64,000 nt of DNA from Oehlia diaphana (taxonomy: Eukaryota > Glomeromycota > Glomeromycetes > Glomerales > Glomeraceae). Of the stretch, positions 48,268-60,399 are shown one piece after another; position 1 is the first letter of the stretch, and each line of letters starts with the position of its first letter. The notes below the pieces were generated by a model, which worked only from the letters and a program-made list of their open reading frames with translations, was not told where the DNA came from and searched no databases. A program made the position numbers and the translations under genes. Location: NCBI GenBank assembly GCA_003833135.1, contig QZLH01000301.1, positions 38,044 through 102,043 of the forward strand, written 5' to 3'.

Positions 48268-50162
48268 AAAATTGGAAAATTAATAACTAAGATTCCATAG
48301 AGGTCATACACAAAAAAAAGTCAAAAACATAAGGTGACGATATCTAGGTTATTCTTGTTATCATAGCTTATGCATAATGTAATTCACATTTTATTTAATA
48401 ATAATAGAAATTTATAGCCTTACGATGTTGCGTTTTTGGTAATCTGATTCTCTTTTTCGACCTTTCATTTTCGGTTCGGAATCTCAAATAGGATTTGTTT
48501 CCGATACTATACTTTCATAAATACTACCATGTGAATTACACAACATAACAACATAAACAAAAACTTTTTTTTTTGTCTGCGGGAGAAGTAGACCAACTTG
48601 TTTTATAACTTGAAAGAAGTGATTTATCAGGTTTCAAACGTATAATTAGTGTCCAAATTCATTAGTGCTGTTTTTTTTTAAAAAAAAAATAGAGTAAAAA
48701 AATCATGTTATCGAACAGGAATTTACGTTTATTTAGTATTAAAAATATTCTTACTTTATTAAGTTGAATTTTTTTTTTAAAAAAAAAAAATGCATATATA
48801 TACTGTATATACTGTTATATGTTATATATGTATATAAGGCTAATAACACCTTCCAATGGGACATGAAAATTCATTTCCCATGGTTGCGGAATATTATTAA
48901 GCAGATTTGTTGCCGCAGTTTAAAAAAACTATTAAACCTTTAAGTTTGGTTAGTTATATATCATGATTGACTTGGGCGTACATATATATCTTCGTTCATG
49001 ACATATTGTTCTAAATTAAAATACATTCATGCTATTTATAACTATAACCATATCAAATGAATCATTATATATAATATTTTTTAATTATCTTTTTACTTAA
49101 AGCGTACATTTGTATTTGTACTCTCTAAATCTCTAGAATTGAATTATAGAATTGTGAGAAAACTCAAACAGAAAGAAATTCGGATGAACTTTTTCATTTC
49201 ATCATTACAACGATAAATGGAATTTTCTATTTAGATTGTTGGTCAAATTTCCAAAAATGCTCCTTTTTTTTCCTTAAAATGCCAAGAAAAAATGAGAACA
49301 TTTCTTATTAGAATTTGTTAAGGTAGTACAAATGATGAACATTCTGCGAATTAAATAAAATTTATTTCCTTTTAATTATTTCAAAAAAGAAAAAAGTATT
49401 TGCAAAAAGTCTGAAGAATTACAATTAAACTCATATGCATAATTTAAATGAGTTTAAAAATTACTTCGTTCTTTCTTGTTTATAGCTGAAGATATTAAGT
49501 TTGAATTTCATAAAAATTCGTTATAAAACTCAAATTTGTCGATATATTTAATTCTCATATTATTATCATATATGTACTTTAACATCTAGCGCAAATAAAA
49601 AAAAAAAAGATAAATCCGAATATACAATATAATCAAATAAATAAATATTTAGATAGTTTATTATTCAAGGATAATTATTAATGCTAATATATTATAAAGA
49701 AATTGTTGAAATTTTAAAGAATCTTTATTCTTTTTTAAATAAAATTCACGAATTAAAAATTACATGATATCAATCAAAGTTTTTTAAAAAAAAGCTTCAT
49801 CTTTAACGACAAATTATTAATATTATTAAAATGTCATCTTTGTTCATCCTAAATCCTTTCAACCTCTGTAGATCTGTACCAAAATGACTTTCTTTTAAAT
49901 TCTTGCAGCGTTCCATGGGCGTAACACCATTCATTATTACATTCCTATTTTAAGGTGTAGGTAAACCACATGTAACCGACTAGAACATTCAGTGCTTAAT
50001 ATTATAAAAAAACTATAAACGGTAACGGTTAATCAATCGTTTGGCGAAGTTCATGACGATTTATAGTTTATAAAAACCCATATCATGAACATAAATAAAA
50101 AGGTTGATCAAATTTACACATCTTAAAAATCTACTTTAATCCGTTCTTTTTTGTATTATATA

Positions 50163-51254
50163 ATGAATCAGCAACAACAACAAACCCGCAATTTACAAAG
50201 ACGAGGTCCGTGTTGGTTTGAACATGTACTGTATACATACACATTTTAAATCGACTTTTTCCTAAGAAATTTAATTATAGATTATATATTACAAAATGCT
50301 TATCATGATCATATCTAAAATGCGTAGGAGATAAATCAACTTCTTCAGTTGGTTAACGAACATGGTCAAGATTGGAATAAAATCGGAACTTTACTTGAAA
50401 CGAAAACAGCGCAAGATTGTAGAAAAAAGTAAAAAAAAAATTTTCTCCCTCCTTTGTAATATATTTAAATTTTTTATTCTAAGTTAATAATAAAATATGG
50501 GATTTAAAAATTTTAGATTTTCCGAACTTAATAGTAAGTTTCAATTTAAAATATGCAGTTTACAACACGTCCAAAAATATATATCGGTAAGGGACAGCGT
50601 CAGGTAGTTAGATGGTTGGGGTAATCTGTAAGATAATTAACATTTATTGTCTAGTTGAAAAGTAATATATATAGATAAGGTAGGTTCAGTTTGGGCCAGT
50701 TTGGAGCCAATTTGGGGCCTTGGGTTTTAGATGATCTTTGCACTTTTATATGTATATTCATTGATTAAAGGAAACTTAATTGGTAATTAAAAGCAATGTT
50801 GTTTTGAAAGAGAAGATATTATTAAATGATGTTGAGAACGAATATTTCTTTTGCCCATTACACTTGAAGTGTTTTTACATATTAAAAATATATCAAAGAT
50901 TGATAAAATGTGTTACACGATCATATCATTTTAAATTTGTACTTATCCATATATGTTTCTATATCATTATTTATATTTTATAGATATACCGCCAATACAG
51001 CCAATTGTCCCAATTGTCATTCCTCCGCAGTGAGTATTTTTTGTTACTAGATCCCTGTTTGTGAGACATTACACTGTATTAATAATATGCTAAAATAATG
51101 ATGATTTTTCAGAAATAATGCCCAACCAGCTATCACAGTAATTAAACCCTATAAGCTTACGATTAATTTTCTTTTAAATCGAAATCCAAAAATGGATATA
51201 ATTTATATTTTAAATAAAATTATATGTATGTGCCTGTTATATTTTATCATTTAA
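50163..51254 (+). CDS. Single-repeat Myb/SANT-like protein, 17 nt microexon
   Basis: 122 aa. Exons: 50163-50225, 50328-50428, 50517-50533, 50984-51029, 51113-51254. Exon 1 is Gln-rich and ends RRGPCWFEH (first Trp); exon 2: EINQLLQLVNEHGQDW, NKIGTLLETKTAQDCRKK; the 17 nt microexon gives KFSELN. Exon 4 is Pro/Ile-rich (IPPIQPIVPIVIPPQ), then the Gln-Asn junction and a tail with two motif copies: YKLTINFLLN and NPKMDIIYILN, followed by 14 more residues. Exon lengths and phases match the minus-strand gene at 30.7 kb. It is one of two plus-strand members and is divergent from the cluster's general direction. Confidence 0.85.
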
Positions 51255-51760
51255 TTGATTATTAGCAAAAAAAAAAAATATATTACTAATATCTAACAAT
51301 GCATTTTTTACGCCAACTTTTAAAAGGACTGCTAAACGTAAATTAAGGACACCTTAATTAAGATTCTTAGGAATGGGATAAGGCTAGAATTAATCAAATT
51401 TATTATATTAATTCTATTACTAATAATTTTCTTTTTAAAATCTAACCGAAAAAATACCAAAAAGCCTTACTAGTATTCTATTTAATATACACCTTTTTAA
51501 ATAAGAACACCCTTCATTATATGATTTATTATTATTTACCTAAATTTTACTTAAATACTATACTTATACTTTATAACATTTTAAACGACACTTACTGCGG
51601 TGTCTCTGTAAATATAATAAGACTACACAATTCTATATTTTAGTTTACCTTTTTTTTTCATTTATGTATTATTTTATATTGATATATTTTATTCATTAAG
51701 TTGTATTATATTAATTAATAACTAGATAATATATATATATATATTTAAGATATCATTATA

Positions 51761-52366
51761 TTAGTTAAAATTATTAACAGTAATAATAGGAATTGTATTG
51801 CTTGAATTATTTTGTCTTCTATTAGAATTATTTTTCTTTTTTAATCTATTATTATAAAAATTTTTAATCATGAGAGGAGTAGCGTTAGGAATCTTCTTCG
51901 CGATTTTTGCCCACTTAAATTTATGTCTAGAACATTCATCTTCAATAATTTTTATTTCGCTTTCATTAAATTTTCTCTTTTTGACTAAAATAAAAATAAA
52001 AGGAATTTTGTTTTAGTATGTATAAAATTCAAAAGAAAAATATATATATACTGTACATATAAATTTTTTTTAAAAAAAAAAGAATTTTGAATATTTACTT
52101 GAAGGATTTAAATGATTAACCCATCTCTCACGAATTTGCTTAGAGTCTCTCATACCATTAAAATTTTGTTCCAAGATAAACCAATCAATGTCTTCACCAT
52201 CAACGCTATATTGAGCTACGAGACTTCTTAATAAATTATCCTCCTGAAGAAGTATTCAGTTAAAAATAAATGCGCATTTAAACATTTAATTATTAAATGA
52301 AATCATGTCTTGACTTACGTCGGGCGACCATTTTCCTTTACGTTGTTGTTGTTGATTTCCGGCCAT
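51761..52366 (-). CDS. Two-repeat Myb protein, short paralog
   Basis: 138 aa. Exons: 52319-52366, 52099-52243 (145 nt, identical in length to its 42 kb paralog), 51761-51984. Exon 1 MAGNQQQQRKGKWSPD; exon 2 EDNLLRSLVAQYSVDGEDIDW, DSKQIRERWVNHLN; exon 3 KRKFNESEIKIIEDE, FKWAKIAKKIPNATPLMIKN, FYNNRLKKK. Both Myb repeats are intact. The frame stops at TAA right after VNNFN, where the 42 kb paralog continues for about 200 residues (NNFNHN...), so this protein lacks the low-complexity and motif tail. It may act as a DNA-binding-only form competing with the long paralog (inference). Confidence 0.88.
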
Positions 52367-55300
52367 ATTAAATATAATTTTAACAATGTGATTATATTAT
52401 CGTACAATATATACTTTGTAATATTAAAATAATAAATAATATAAATAATTATTGTGGTAATAATATTCCTTCTCAAAAGGGAGTTACAGTATTCACGCAC
52501 ACAATAATGGTATCAATTTTAAGTTGTATTTAATAAAAATAAAATAAAAAATTCAAAGTTTCGCAATGTATAATATTTAAGAGGATTTCCTCAAAAAAAA
52601 AAAAAAAAAAAAAACTTCCCAAAAAAAAAAAAAAAAAGAAATTATAGTAAAATTTTATTAAAAAAAAAAAAAAAAATAAAGTTTTATAAAAGATTCCCAA
52701 AAAAAAAAAAAAAAAAAAAGAACTTCCCAAAAAAAAAATATATATATATATATTTTAAGGGGATAAAACGTGTTATTAAATAAATTATATAAATTGGTCT
52801 AAAACCTTTTAATATAAATCGAACGCCAAGATTACTTATATGAGCTAACCTACTGTACAACGTATTTTATTTTATTGATATATAATGGATGATTAACAGT
52901 TAATGTAATAATTTAAAACAAACAGTCTTATGATCAAATCATAATGCACCAATGACATTTTATTTTTTTTTTATGGGATCGGTAATAGTCGTTAGTTAGA
53001 TAAATGTTCATTTTTTAATTAAAAGAATCATATTATTTCATTTTTAGCTTTATAATTGTAAATATTTTTATGATTATGTAAAGGTTCTTACATTTAAATG
53101 ACGACATCGATTTGTTCTAGAAGAATAAAAAACGATGAAATTTCTTTAATAATTACAATATTAAATGTATTACATAAAATAATTGAATGCATCTGTATTT
53201 CGATTGGTGAAATGAAGATGTAATACTTATTGTTAACGATAAAAAAATTTTGTATGCGTGGAGCAGCATGGACCGTGTTTGCAGGTACAGATCGCCATTT
53301 AATCCTAGTCCTTTTGATTTACTAATAATTTGTAAATATTGTTCTGCATTTAGTGCGACAATGCGATTTACATTGTTTTACATTTTAACCATCGATGGTA
53401 ATAATTGATCATTAATCACAATTTTTTGATAACACCGAAAATGGCGTTATTTTATCCCACCAAACTCATGCAGAATAATAATTCTAATAATAAATTTTTT
53501 TTTAATATTATTGAAAATTAAGTTCGTCTCACCTCTTAAACAATTGCCAAATAAAATCATCAAAGATATTTATTTTAAAAAAGGAGATCGCCGATGTTAT
53601 TGAGGTTGCATATCTAAATGTAAAGCTCAACACTTCAATCACGAGATATTGACCTGTCAAATTTACTAACAATGTATGAGCGTGCATTTATTCAACAGAT
53701 AGCATTACTATTAATAAGACCAAATTTTAAAGAGGTTATACAGTGAATGTATAGGAATACATTTATTGAAGCTTAAGTGTAATGATACATAATACTTCTA
53801 TCGAATAACAAAATTTCGAACTTTGCTATATTTAAAAAAAAATGTTTCTTTCTTTCTTCAATTCATTCGTTCAAAAATCGATTCTATATTATCCAATCAT
53901 TAAAATGTCAAACTGAAAATTTTCGGAATAAAATTATTTCATAATATACATACAGTAAATTAACTAATTGAATTATTAAGCTACAATATTAGTTTATTCG
54001 TTATTCATTATCTTTGGTAATTGTATGATCGAATAAATCATGTGATTTATTAACCACGTGATTTTCTTGGCCAATTACAAGCAACTACTGGCCATTAAAA
54101 AAAATTTTGATTGATAACATATTCAAAAAAGACATTAAAATTTTAATACAGTCCCTGTCACCTATTGTTTTAAATGTAAGATTGCCATTTTTAATATTTA
54201 TCAAATAGAACCTTCAGAATTGAAAATTATTACTTTTGTACTTAAATTACCTTTAAGAAATTTAAAAAAATGGTACTTATATTTAAGTATAATGATATAA
54301 ATTTATCAAAATATGCAAAAATTTTTTCAAAAAAAAAAAACCTTTAAGCAAATATTTATTAATTCTAGCTATTTTATATTATCATTATAAAACTTGCTAT
54401 TTAAAAGTCAAATTAAATTCCTTATATTAGTACAATTTAAATAGCAATAATTTATAATTTGGACTTAATATATTATATTTAAAAATAATTAGTTTTTATA
54501 TATGTGTTATATAGATTTAGGGTAAAATCTCAAAACTTGAAATCCTAAAGGTACATTAGAGCAGTGACATATATTAGCTAATATTAATTTTATAAGAAGT
54601 TTTACCTCCTATCTTCAGGTAAGATTTTTTTAACCAATTATACATAATACTAACTTTAACCAATAAAAATATTTAATTTGTGACATGTAAGATTTTGCTT
54701 AACTTTCCACAGTCCTACTGTTCTACTAATTGTTATTAAAGAGAAATTCTTATATTTTTTCAAATTGATTTACCATTCACATCCTATTTTCTTTAAACTT
54801 TCTTTATTTTTTAATTTACCAATAGTTGAATAAAAAAATTTTTGCTCATAATGTCCATCTAAATTACACTTGAAAATTTGTTTTCAAAGTATTTATTTTT
54901 GTAAATTTTAAGTATTGCTTTAAAAATTACAAAATCATACTGTTATTTTGAATACTGCTTAATATAATATCCTGCAATTTTAATAAATGGAGAGCTTATT
55001 TCAACCTCTAAGTTAATTTTTATCTGAATTATAGGTAATTGTCCATTATATTCAATAAATTCTGTTCCTTTAATAGTATTAAATGATACAAAATAATAAT
55101 TAACATTAAAAAAAAAAAAAAAATTTTAATGAAACTATTAAAATAACTAAACTTTTTCAGTAATGAAATTAATTTTGTGTCAAATTTTATTTTTAATAGT
55201 TTAAAAAAAATAAAAATTTATATAAATTTATTAATAATTATTATAAAAAATGATAATAATCATTTAAATAATAAATTAATATATTAAAATATATTTAAGA

Positions 55301-55990
55301 TAATTTTTTTTGAAAAAAGCATATTATATAATAAAATAGAAGTCATACTAGTTATATAAAAAGGCAAAGTTAAGAAATAAAATTGCCATAAAAAATTTAT
55401 AAATCCATTAAATAATAAAGGAAAATAATAACTTTTACCTAATATATTTTCAGTAATTATTAAATTGTTATTCCTTTTATTACAATTTGTGTGAATTACT
55501 CTAATTTTTCACCATTTGGAATATTATATTCATTATTACTTTCCATTAAATAATTGTCTTTAAAATAAAAAAAAATGTATTAATTGTTAATAAGTATCTC
55601 TATAATTTAACCAAAACTGTAATTTCTTTTGAAATTTTAAAAATTTAAAAGTAATAAAAATAAGGAACCATATTAAAATTTATCATTAATTTAATTAGGA
55701 TGAAAAAAATAAATATTTAAAAAGTAAACTAAACAAAGAATGCTTTTTTACAAAAATTTGGTAAATAAAAAGTATTTTAAATGTTCATGTCGTATATAAA
55801 TAAAAAAAAAAAGGAGTAAAAATAGGATTCTACCGATATATTATCAGTAGAAAAATTTTACTTTCATATAAAATCTTACCTTAGAATTTGTTTAAATTCT
55901 ATTGGTTAATTAATCAAAAGGAAAAAAATCATAATAATGTAACGTAAAATTGTTTTTATAGTAAGATTTTTAAAATTTTTTATATGTAAA
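52367..55990. other. AT-rich gene desert
   Basis: No gene is supported. 52590-52740 is a cluster of long A runs separated by ttccc, giving meaningless poly-Phe frames. 54.1-56.0 kb is extremely AT-rich, with ggtaagatttttt at 54618 mirrored by aaaatcttacctta at 55873, a possible eroded inverted-repeat element. Confidence 0.45.
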
Positions 55991-56029
55991 CCTTACCTTA
56001 GGTAACAGGTGATCCATTTTAATAGTAGG

Positions 56030-56195
56030 CAAGGCTCCATATTTTCATCAAGATTATGCTTTATTAAATAGGAATGGAAATTAAACTCCACATTCTGGTA
56101 GAAATAATATTTCATTAAACAAAAATAAAAATCAAATTCTGTACTCTTATCAAGATATTGCTTTATTAAATGTAAAGAAAAATAAAAGAAAATAA
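56030..56195. repeat. Diverged tandem repeat, about 54 bp, three copies
   Basis: tcatcaagattatgctttattaaatag-gaatggaaattaaact, then agaaataatatttcattaaacaaaaataaaaatcaaattct, then atcaagatattgctttattaaatgtaaagaaaaat: three related units. On the minus strand they give LIKHNLDEN- and HLIKQYLDKS-type repeats, but the frame is otherwise AT-driven and not regarded as a gene. Confidence 0.5.
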
Positions 56196-56989
56196 TGAAA
56201 AAAATAATAGAAAATATGAAAGTAAAGAAAGAAATCAAAAAGGTAATTTCATGAGTAATTTCACAAAAAAAAATTATGATAATATATTTCAATTACTAAT
56301 AACTCAAATAATAGAGATTGCAGAATTATGTTTGATAGTATCAGATTTAACAAAAAAAATAAAGAAATTTTAACATGAAAGAGAGACTTCTTATTAGATT
56401 GGTAATCAAGAAAATTGAACAAGAAGAATACAACATTTATTATTTTCCAGTTTATTATCAATTAGATTATCTAAAATTTGAAGCAGTTCGGTATAAAAAA
56501 TCTTCATTATCATAGGTAAATGCAGATCAAAACATGAAGTCTATTGGGAAGGAAAAAGTATGAAAAATATCAGACAGATCTGCATGAATATTTTTGCGAA
56601 AAATTAGCCATCTTAGAAATGGGAGCATTAGCGTAAATGAATCTGTCGATCTATCTTCACTTTTATAGTTATTATATTTGGATAAAAAAAAAGTTAGTGT
56701 GATCTGTACAATATATGTGAGAAATTTATCAGTTGTACAGGCCTTTTGTGACTAGTAATTATCAAGACCTTTTACATATAATAGCACTGAAAACCATAAA
56801 ATTAATAGTAAAGTTTTGCGAATACATTGCTATTACATGCAAATACAAATATAATATTCATTGTCTGACTAATCAAATACTGTATAATTGCTGAAGATGG
56901 TTAATTCTCTGAATGCTTTGGTTTATCTTCTTTAATTTGACTCACAAGACTATTAATTGAGTTAACAAGATCCTTGGTTGATTTATTGA

Positions 56990-57490
56990 TGGTGTAATCC
57001 TTGAAGTCAGGATAATCACGTAATTGGAAGAATAATTAACTGAAGGATAAATGAAATACCGAAAGAAATATAGATGAATATTTAACCGATGGATAAATAT
57101 TTAGCCGAAGGAATAATATTTAGCCAGAATAATTAGAAGAAATGATAAAATATAATTACACAATATTATTTATAGCTATTTATTTTTAGAATAGTTTTAT
57201 TTTTAGTTCATTTTATTTTTAGAATAGTTCTATTTATAGTTTTAATTAGTTAATAGAAGAAATAGGTAGCGTAGCAAAAGAATAAGTAGAAATAGTTTCT
57301 TATAGTTATAGTAGAATTTTGAAAGAAAGTTAGAAATAGTAGAATAATTTTTATTAAATTAATATAAATAGGTGTGGGATTCAATAGGAATTCCGCAGTC
57401 TTGGACTCTGCAGTTCATTGACTCAAATAAAAATATTATTAATTATTAAAAGTTATTTTGAATATGCTCATGGTTCGCCTGAGAGTTAAT
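56990..57490. other. Possible LTR-like remnant
   Basis: The stretch has short repeated blocks (aatatttaaccgatggataaatatttagccgaagg), a TATA-like ttaatataaataggtgtggg, and an AATAAAA signal 60 bp later (gactcaaataaaaatatt), which resembles the U3-R layout of an LTR. No second copy, primer site or pol fragment is in view, so it could equally be ordinary non-coding DNA. Confidence 0.2.
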
Positions 57491-57586
57491 TAATATTAAG
57501 TCCAGATAAAATAAAAAATGGAGAAACTCTTCGAGTTTGAAATTAAAGAAATGAAATTAATAAAAAGATAATAAAATATGAGAGAA

Positions 57587-58648
57587 TTATCGCAGTTTGT
57601 AAGAAGAAATAATGCAATAAGAAAATCTAAACCAAGCGTAATAAAAAGAAGAAAGTAATGAAATTGAAAAGTTAATAAAACTCTTGTTTATCCACGGGTG
57701 GCAGACATGGGTGACAATGGAAGCTATTACATTAGCAAGGGAATCGAATCCATTCTTGGTCATTTTAGCAAGAGAATTGAATCCATCCTTGGTCGTTTTT
57801 GATAATTTATCGATGAAAACTATTAGAGTTTCAATACTGTTTTCCATACATCACCATTCCTCTAATTGCAAGACTTCTTTTTCTAATTCCATATAATTTT
57901 TCAATAAATAGTCTGGCCCAGAGTAATTTTGGATATTTAGCTTTGCAAGTAATTCATTACTTTTTACATCCTTCTTCATTATCTCCCAATCTTCTTGGTT
58001 AAACAACAAATGGACATGAGCGTGACATGTCTGTGTATATTTGCTCCGTGCTATGGCAGACTTCCATTGGCTGAAATTAACGGTCATGATATGAAATTTC
58101 AGGAGTTCCCACTGACTTAACAGAAATAACCAGAATTCAGTTTGTTTTAACAATTCCTTATTATCACAGTGATCATATTCTATAAAAGATTAGAAAATCA
58201 ATGAGCATTATGGCAAAAATGGCAATTATGTAGGGTGCACACTTACTACATAAATTTGCTAAATGAAAAGCTGCTCTATTATATGAAGTATATGCCTTTT
58301 CTTTTTCGAGTTCAAGATTTAAATTTACTATGGAAGGTCCATCCTTTTCAGATGAGACTTTGTTCTGTGTGTCTGTAATGTATTGTCTTGTAATCATAAC
58401 CACTTCGTCCCTAGGTTTAGTGCGAAGATATATGCCATACCACGATTTAGTATCAAGACAAACTCACAACAGAACATTCTTATCAGAAATCTCAACTTCC
58501 ATGCAAAATGCATTTAACAATTTTGGTTGTGTCTTAATGACAGTTAAGAGACGTGTTGTGGCTTTTATAAGTTCTTCTGGAGTTTTATGTGCAGTCAAAG
58601 TAAAATAAGGCATATTGGAAGAGGATGGTTCTATCAATTTATTTATAT
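57587..58648 (-). pseudogene. Broken two-exon gene of unknown family, two in-frame TGA
   Basis: Exon a (58247-58648) opens after a CTACAG acceptor: NMPYFTLTAHKTPEELIKAT, LLTVIKTQPKLLNAFCMEVE, then TGA at 58464-58466, then VCLDTKSWYGIYLRTKPRDE and LELEKEKAYTSYNRAAFHLA. After a GTAAGT intron, exon b (from 58179) gives YDHCDNKELLKQTEFWLFLL, YTQTCHAHVHLLFNQEDWE, MELEKEVLQLEEW, then TGA at 57851-57853, and the same frame continues as IDKLSKTTKDGFNSLAKM with a duplicated 12 aa block (K-x-GF[ND]SLA) and a hydrophobic end. The frame is otherwise conserved, so the stops look recent. A possible earlier exon lies near 58740-58815. Function not recognised. Confidence 0.6.
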
Positions 58649-58815
58649 CTGTAGCTATTTAGAAAAGAGAAAAATTAGTAACAGTAAAAAAACTTGTGAA
58701 CGTGAAGAAATATATGATACAAAATTTAACTTTTGTTAAGTGAGCACGTTTTAACTGATCGGACTTTAAACTCAACTGATTTATGAAAACACGTTTTATA
58801 AGGGGTTCCTATTAA

Positions 58816-60380
58816 TATGATAAGAAATGATTACAAAAAATTAGTCATCGTGAAATATCTTGATTAAGGTTAGTCATCACCATAAGTAATAATTATGATT
58901 ACAACTTGGGTTATAACCCTAGGATGTCAGATTATCATTTCTTAATATCAGATATATTATTCAATACATAATATAAACTGAATGTTGGAGACTTTATTAA
59001 ATTTCAGAAGTGAGACAATATATGATGCTATCAAAGAAGGAGGGAGTACACAGATCCTAGGCCATTTAATGTGAGTCCCAGCATCAAGTTATTTCTTTAC
59101 TCTCTTACATTTACGAAAAGTATCTATAACTAATTTGTTTATACTTTTATTGCTAATTATGTGATTATCACCCCACAGCCTTTTACTATACTAAATTTCT
59201 GAAATAAATTATCCCACCAATATTTACTGTATTTTTATATTTCTCCCAAATATACAAAATATTATTTCTCAAAAGAGAACTTTTCTGAGATTAAGAAGTT
59301 TCAAACCTATAGTAAAATTATGGAAGCATTAGCAACTGAGATAAAAAAAAATAATACAATAACAATTTACATTTACCATCAGGATTCATTTTCACATAAT
59401 TCCATTTCACCTCATACACAAGATATTTATTATTTAATTTTTTATCAGTACGATACTGCGCAAAGTTTTAAGAATTCGGCACATAAATATACTTATATAA
59501 GATAAATTTTTTGATGCACTGCGCCAGACTTTTGCTGTGCCGTTGCATGTGAGTAATTTTGTGTGACTGTATCTATTGTACGTATGATGATAGTCAGTAA
59601 TTTTCTTGGCAATACCGATATATAACAAGAATAGTAATATGTCCATTTTATTTTAGAATATCTATAGAGGTGGAAAAATTGATTAACATCGTGATAACAT
59701 GTTTCAAGAAGCTAGCTGAACACATACCTGTTATCACTTTGCGGAATATACTTGAATGATAATATTGATGGTATAAGTTTGATTATTCCGCTTAATTTTT
59801 TTATTTTACTTGTACAAGGCAGATAGAAGGGCTCATTAACAGAGACATCACCTTTTTATATAATTTGCAGGATCAATTTTGTTATACGCTTTTGGAGGAA
59901 ATTACGTTAATATAATCGCATCCCAAAAATCTGATCAACCACTTCTCCTTAATTTAACAATAAAAGTATTTAACGCTATCCATATGTAAAGATCATTGAG
60001 GGGGCCTTTTTTAATATATGTAATAATTTTGAGAAAGTTTGAGAATAAATTATTATGCGCAGTTGCTTGTTCTCATAATACGTGAGACGTAATAAATGAT
60101 ACTGCGTATTTATCGGGTTCTGGATCAATGATTTTGTTACTATACAATAAACTTGATTGAAAATATTAGAATATAAGCTTCTCATAACTAGTAAATTTGG
60201 CCTTTGCTTTATTGATTGTACAAGAAAAAAAATACATAATACAGGCTACATGATGACACTACTTATAACTAAAATAATAAAAAAATTTTATATGAGCGAA
60301 GCATTATACTGCTAGCCCTTCCGTGATACTAATATAATTTTTGAAATCCTAAATGAAAAAAATTGTCTATTAGCTTGTTA
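58816..60380. other. Intergenic stretch
   Basis: No gene is supported. Short open stretches on both strands at 59320-60185 overlap each other and lack family features. gataagaaatgatta near 58820 and its partner cagattatcatttctta near 58928 form a weak inverted repeat. Confidence 0.35.
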
Positions 60381-60399
60381 CTTCCTTGCAAATGCATAC

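Larger units (their letters stand above)
46236..49945. repeat. Tandem segmental duplication, unit 2 (with insertion)
   Basis: Collinear diverged copy of 43093-46235, showing many small indels and one 717 bp insertion. It ends with the same gcgttccatgggcgtaac...cattattacat block at 49910-49945. The unit contains the broken Myb copy and no other gene. Confidence 0.9.

Noticed and set aside
47421..48311. Minus-strand frames with repeated PEC/PEY-like words
   Set aside because: They arise from the repeated ends of the foldback element and start outside it; no gene.
52530..52730. Poly-Phe frame
   Set aside because: Same cause, A runs separated by ttccc.
58464..58466. Selenocysteine or code-change reading of the in-frame TGA
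   Set aside because: No evidence of such decoding in this kind of fungus and other genes in the window use TGA as a normal stop; pseudogenisation is simpler.
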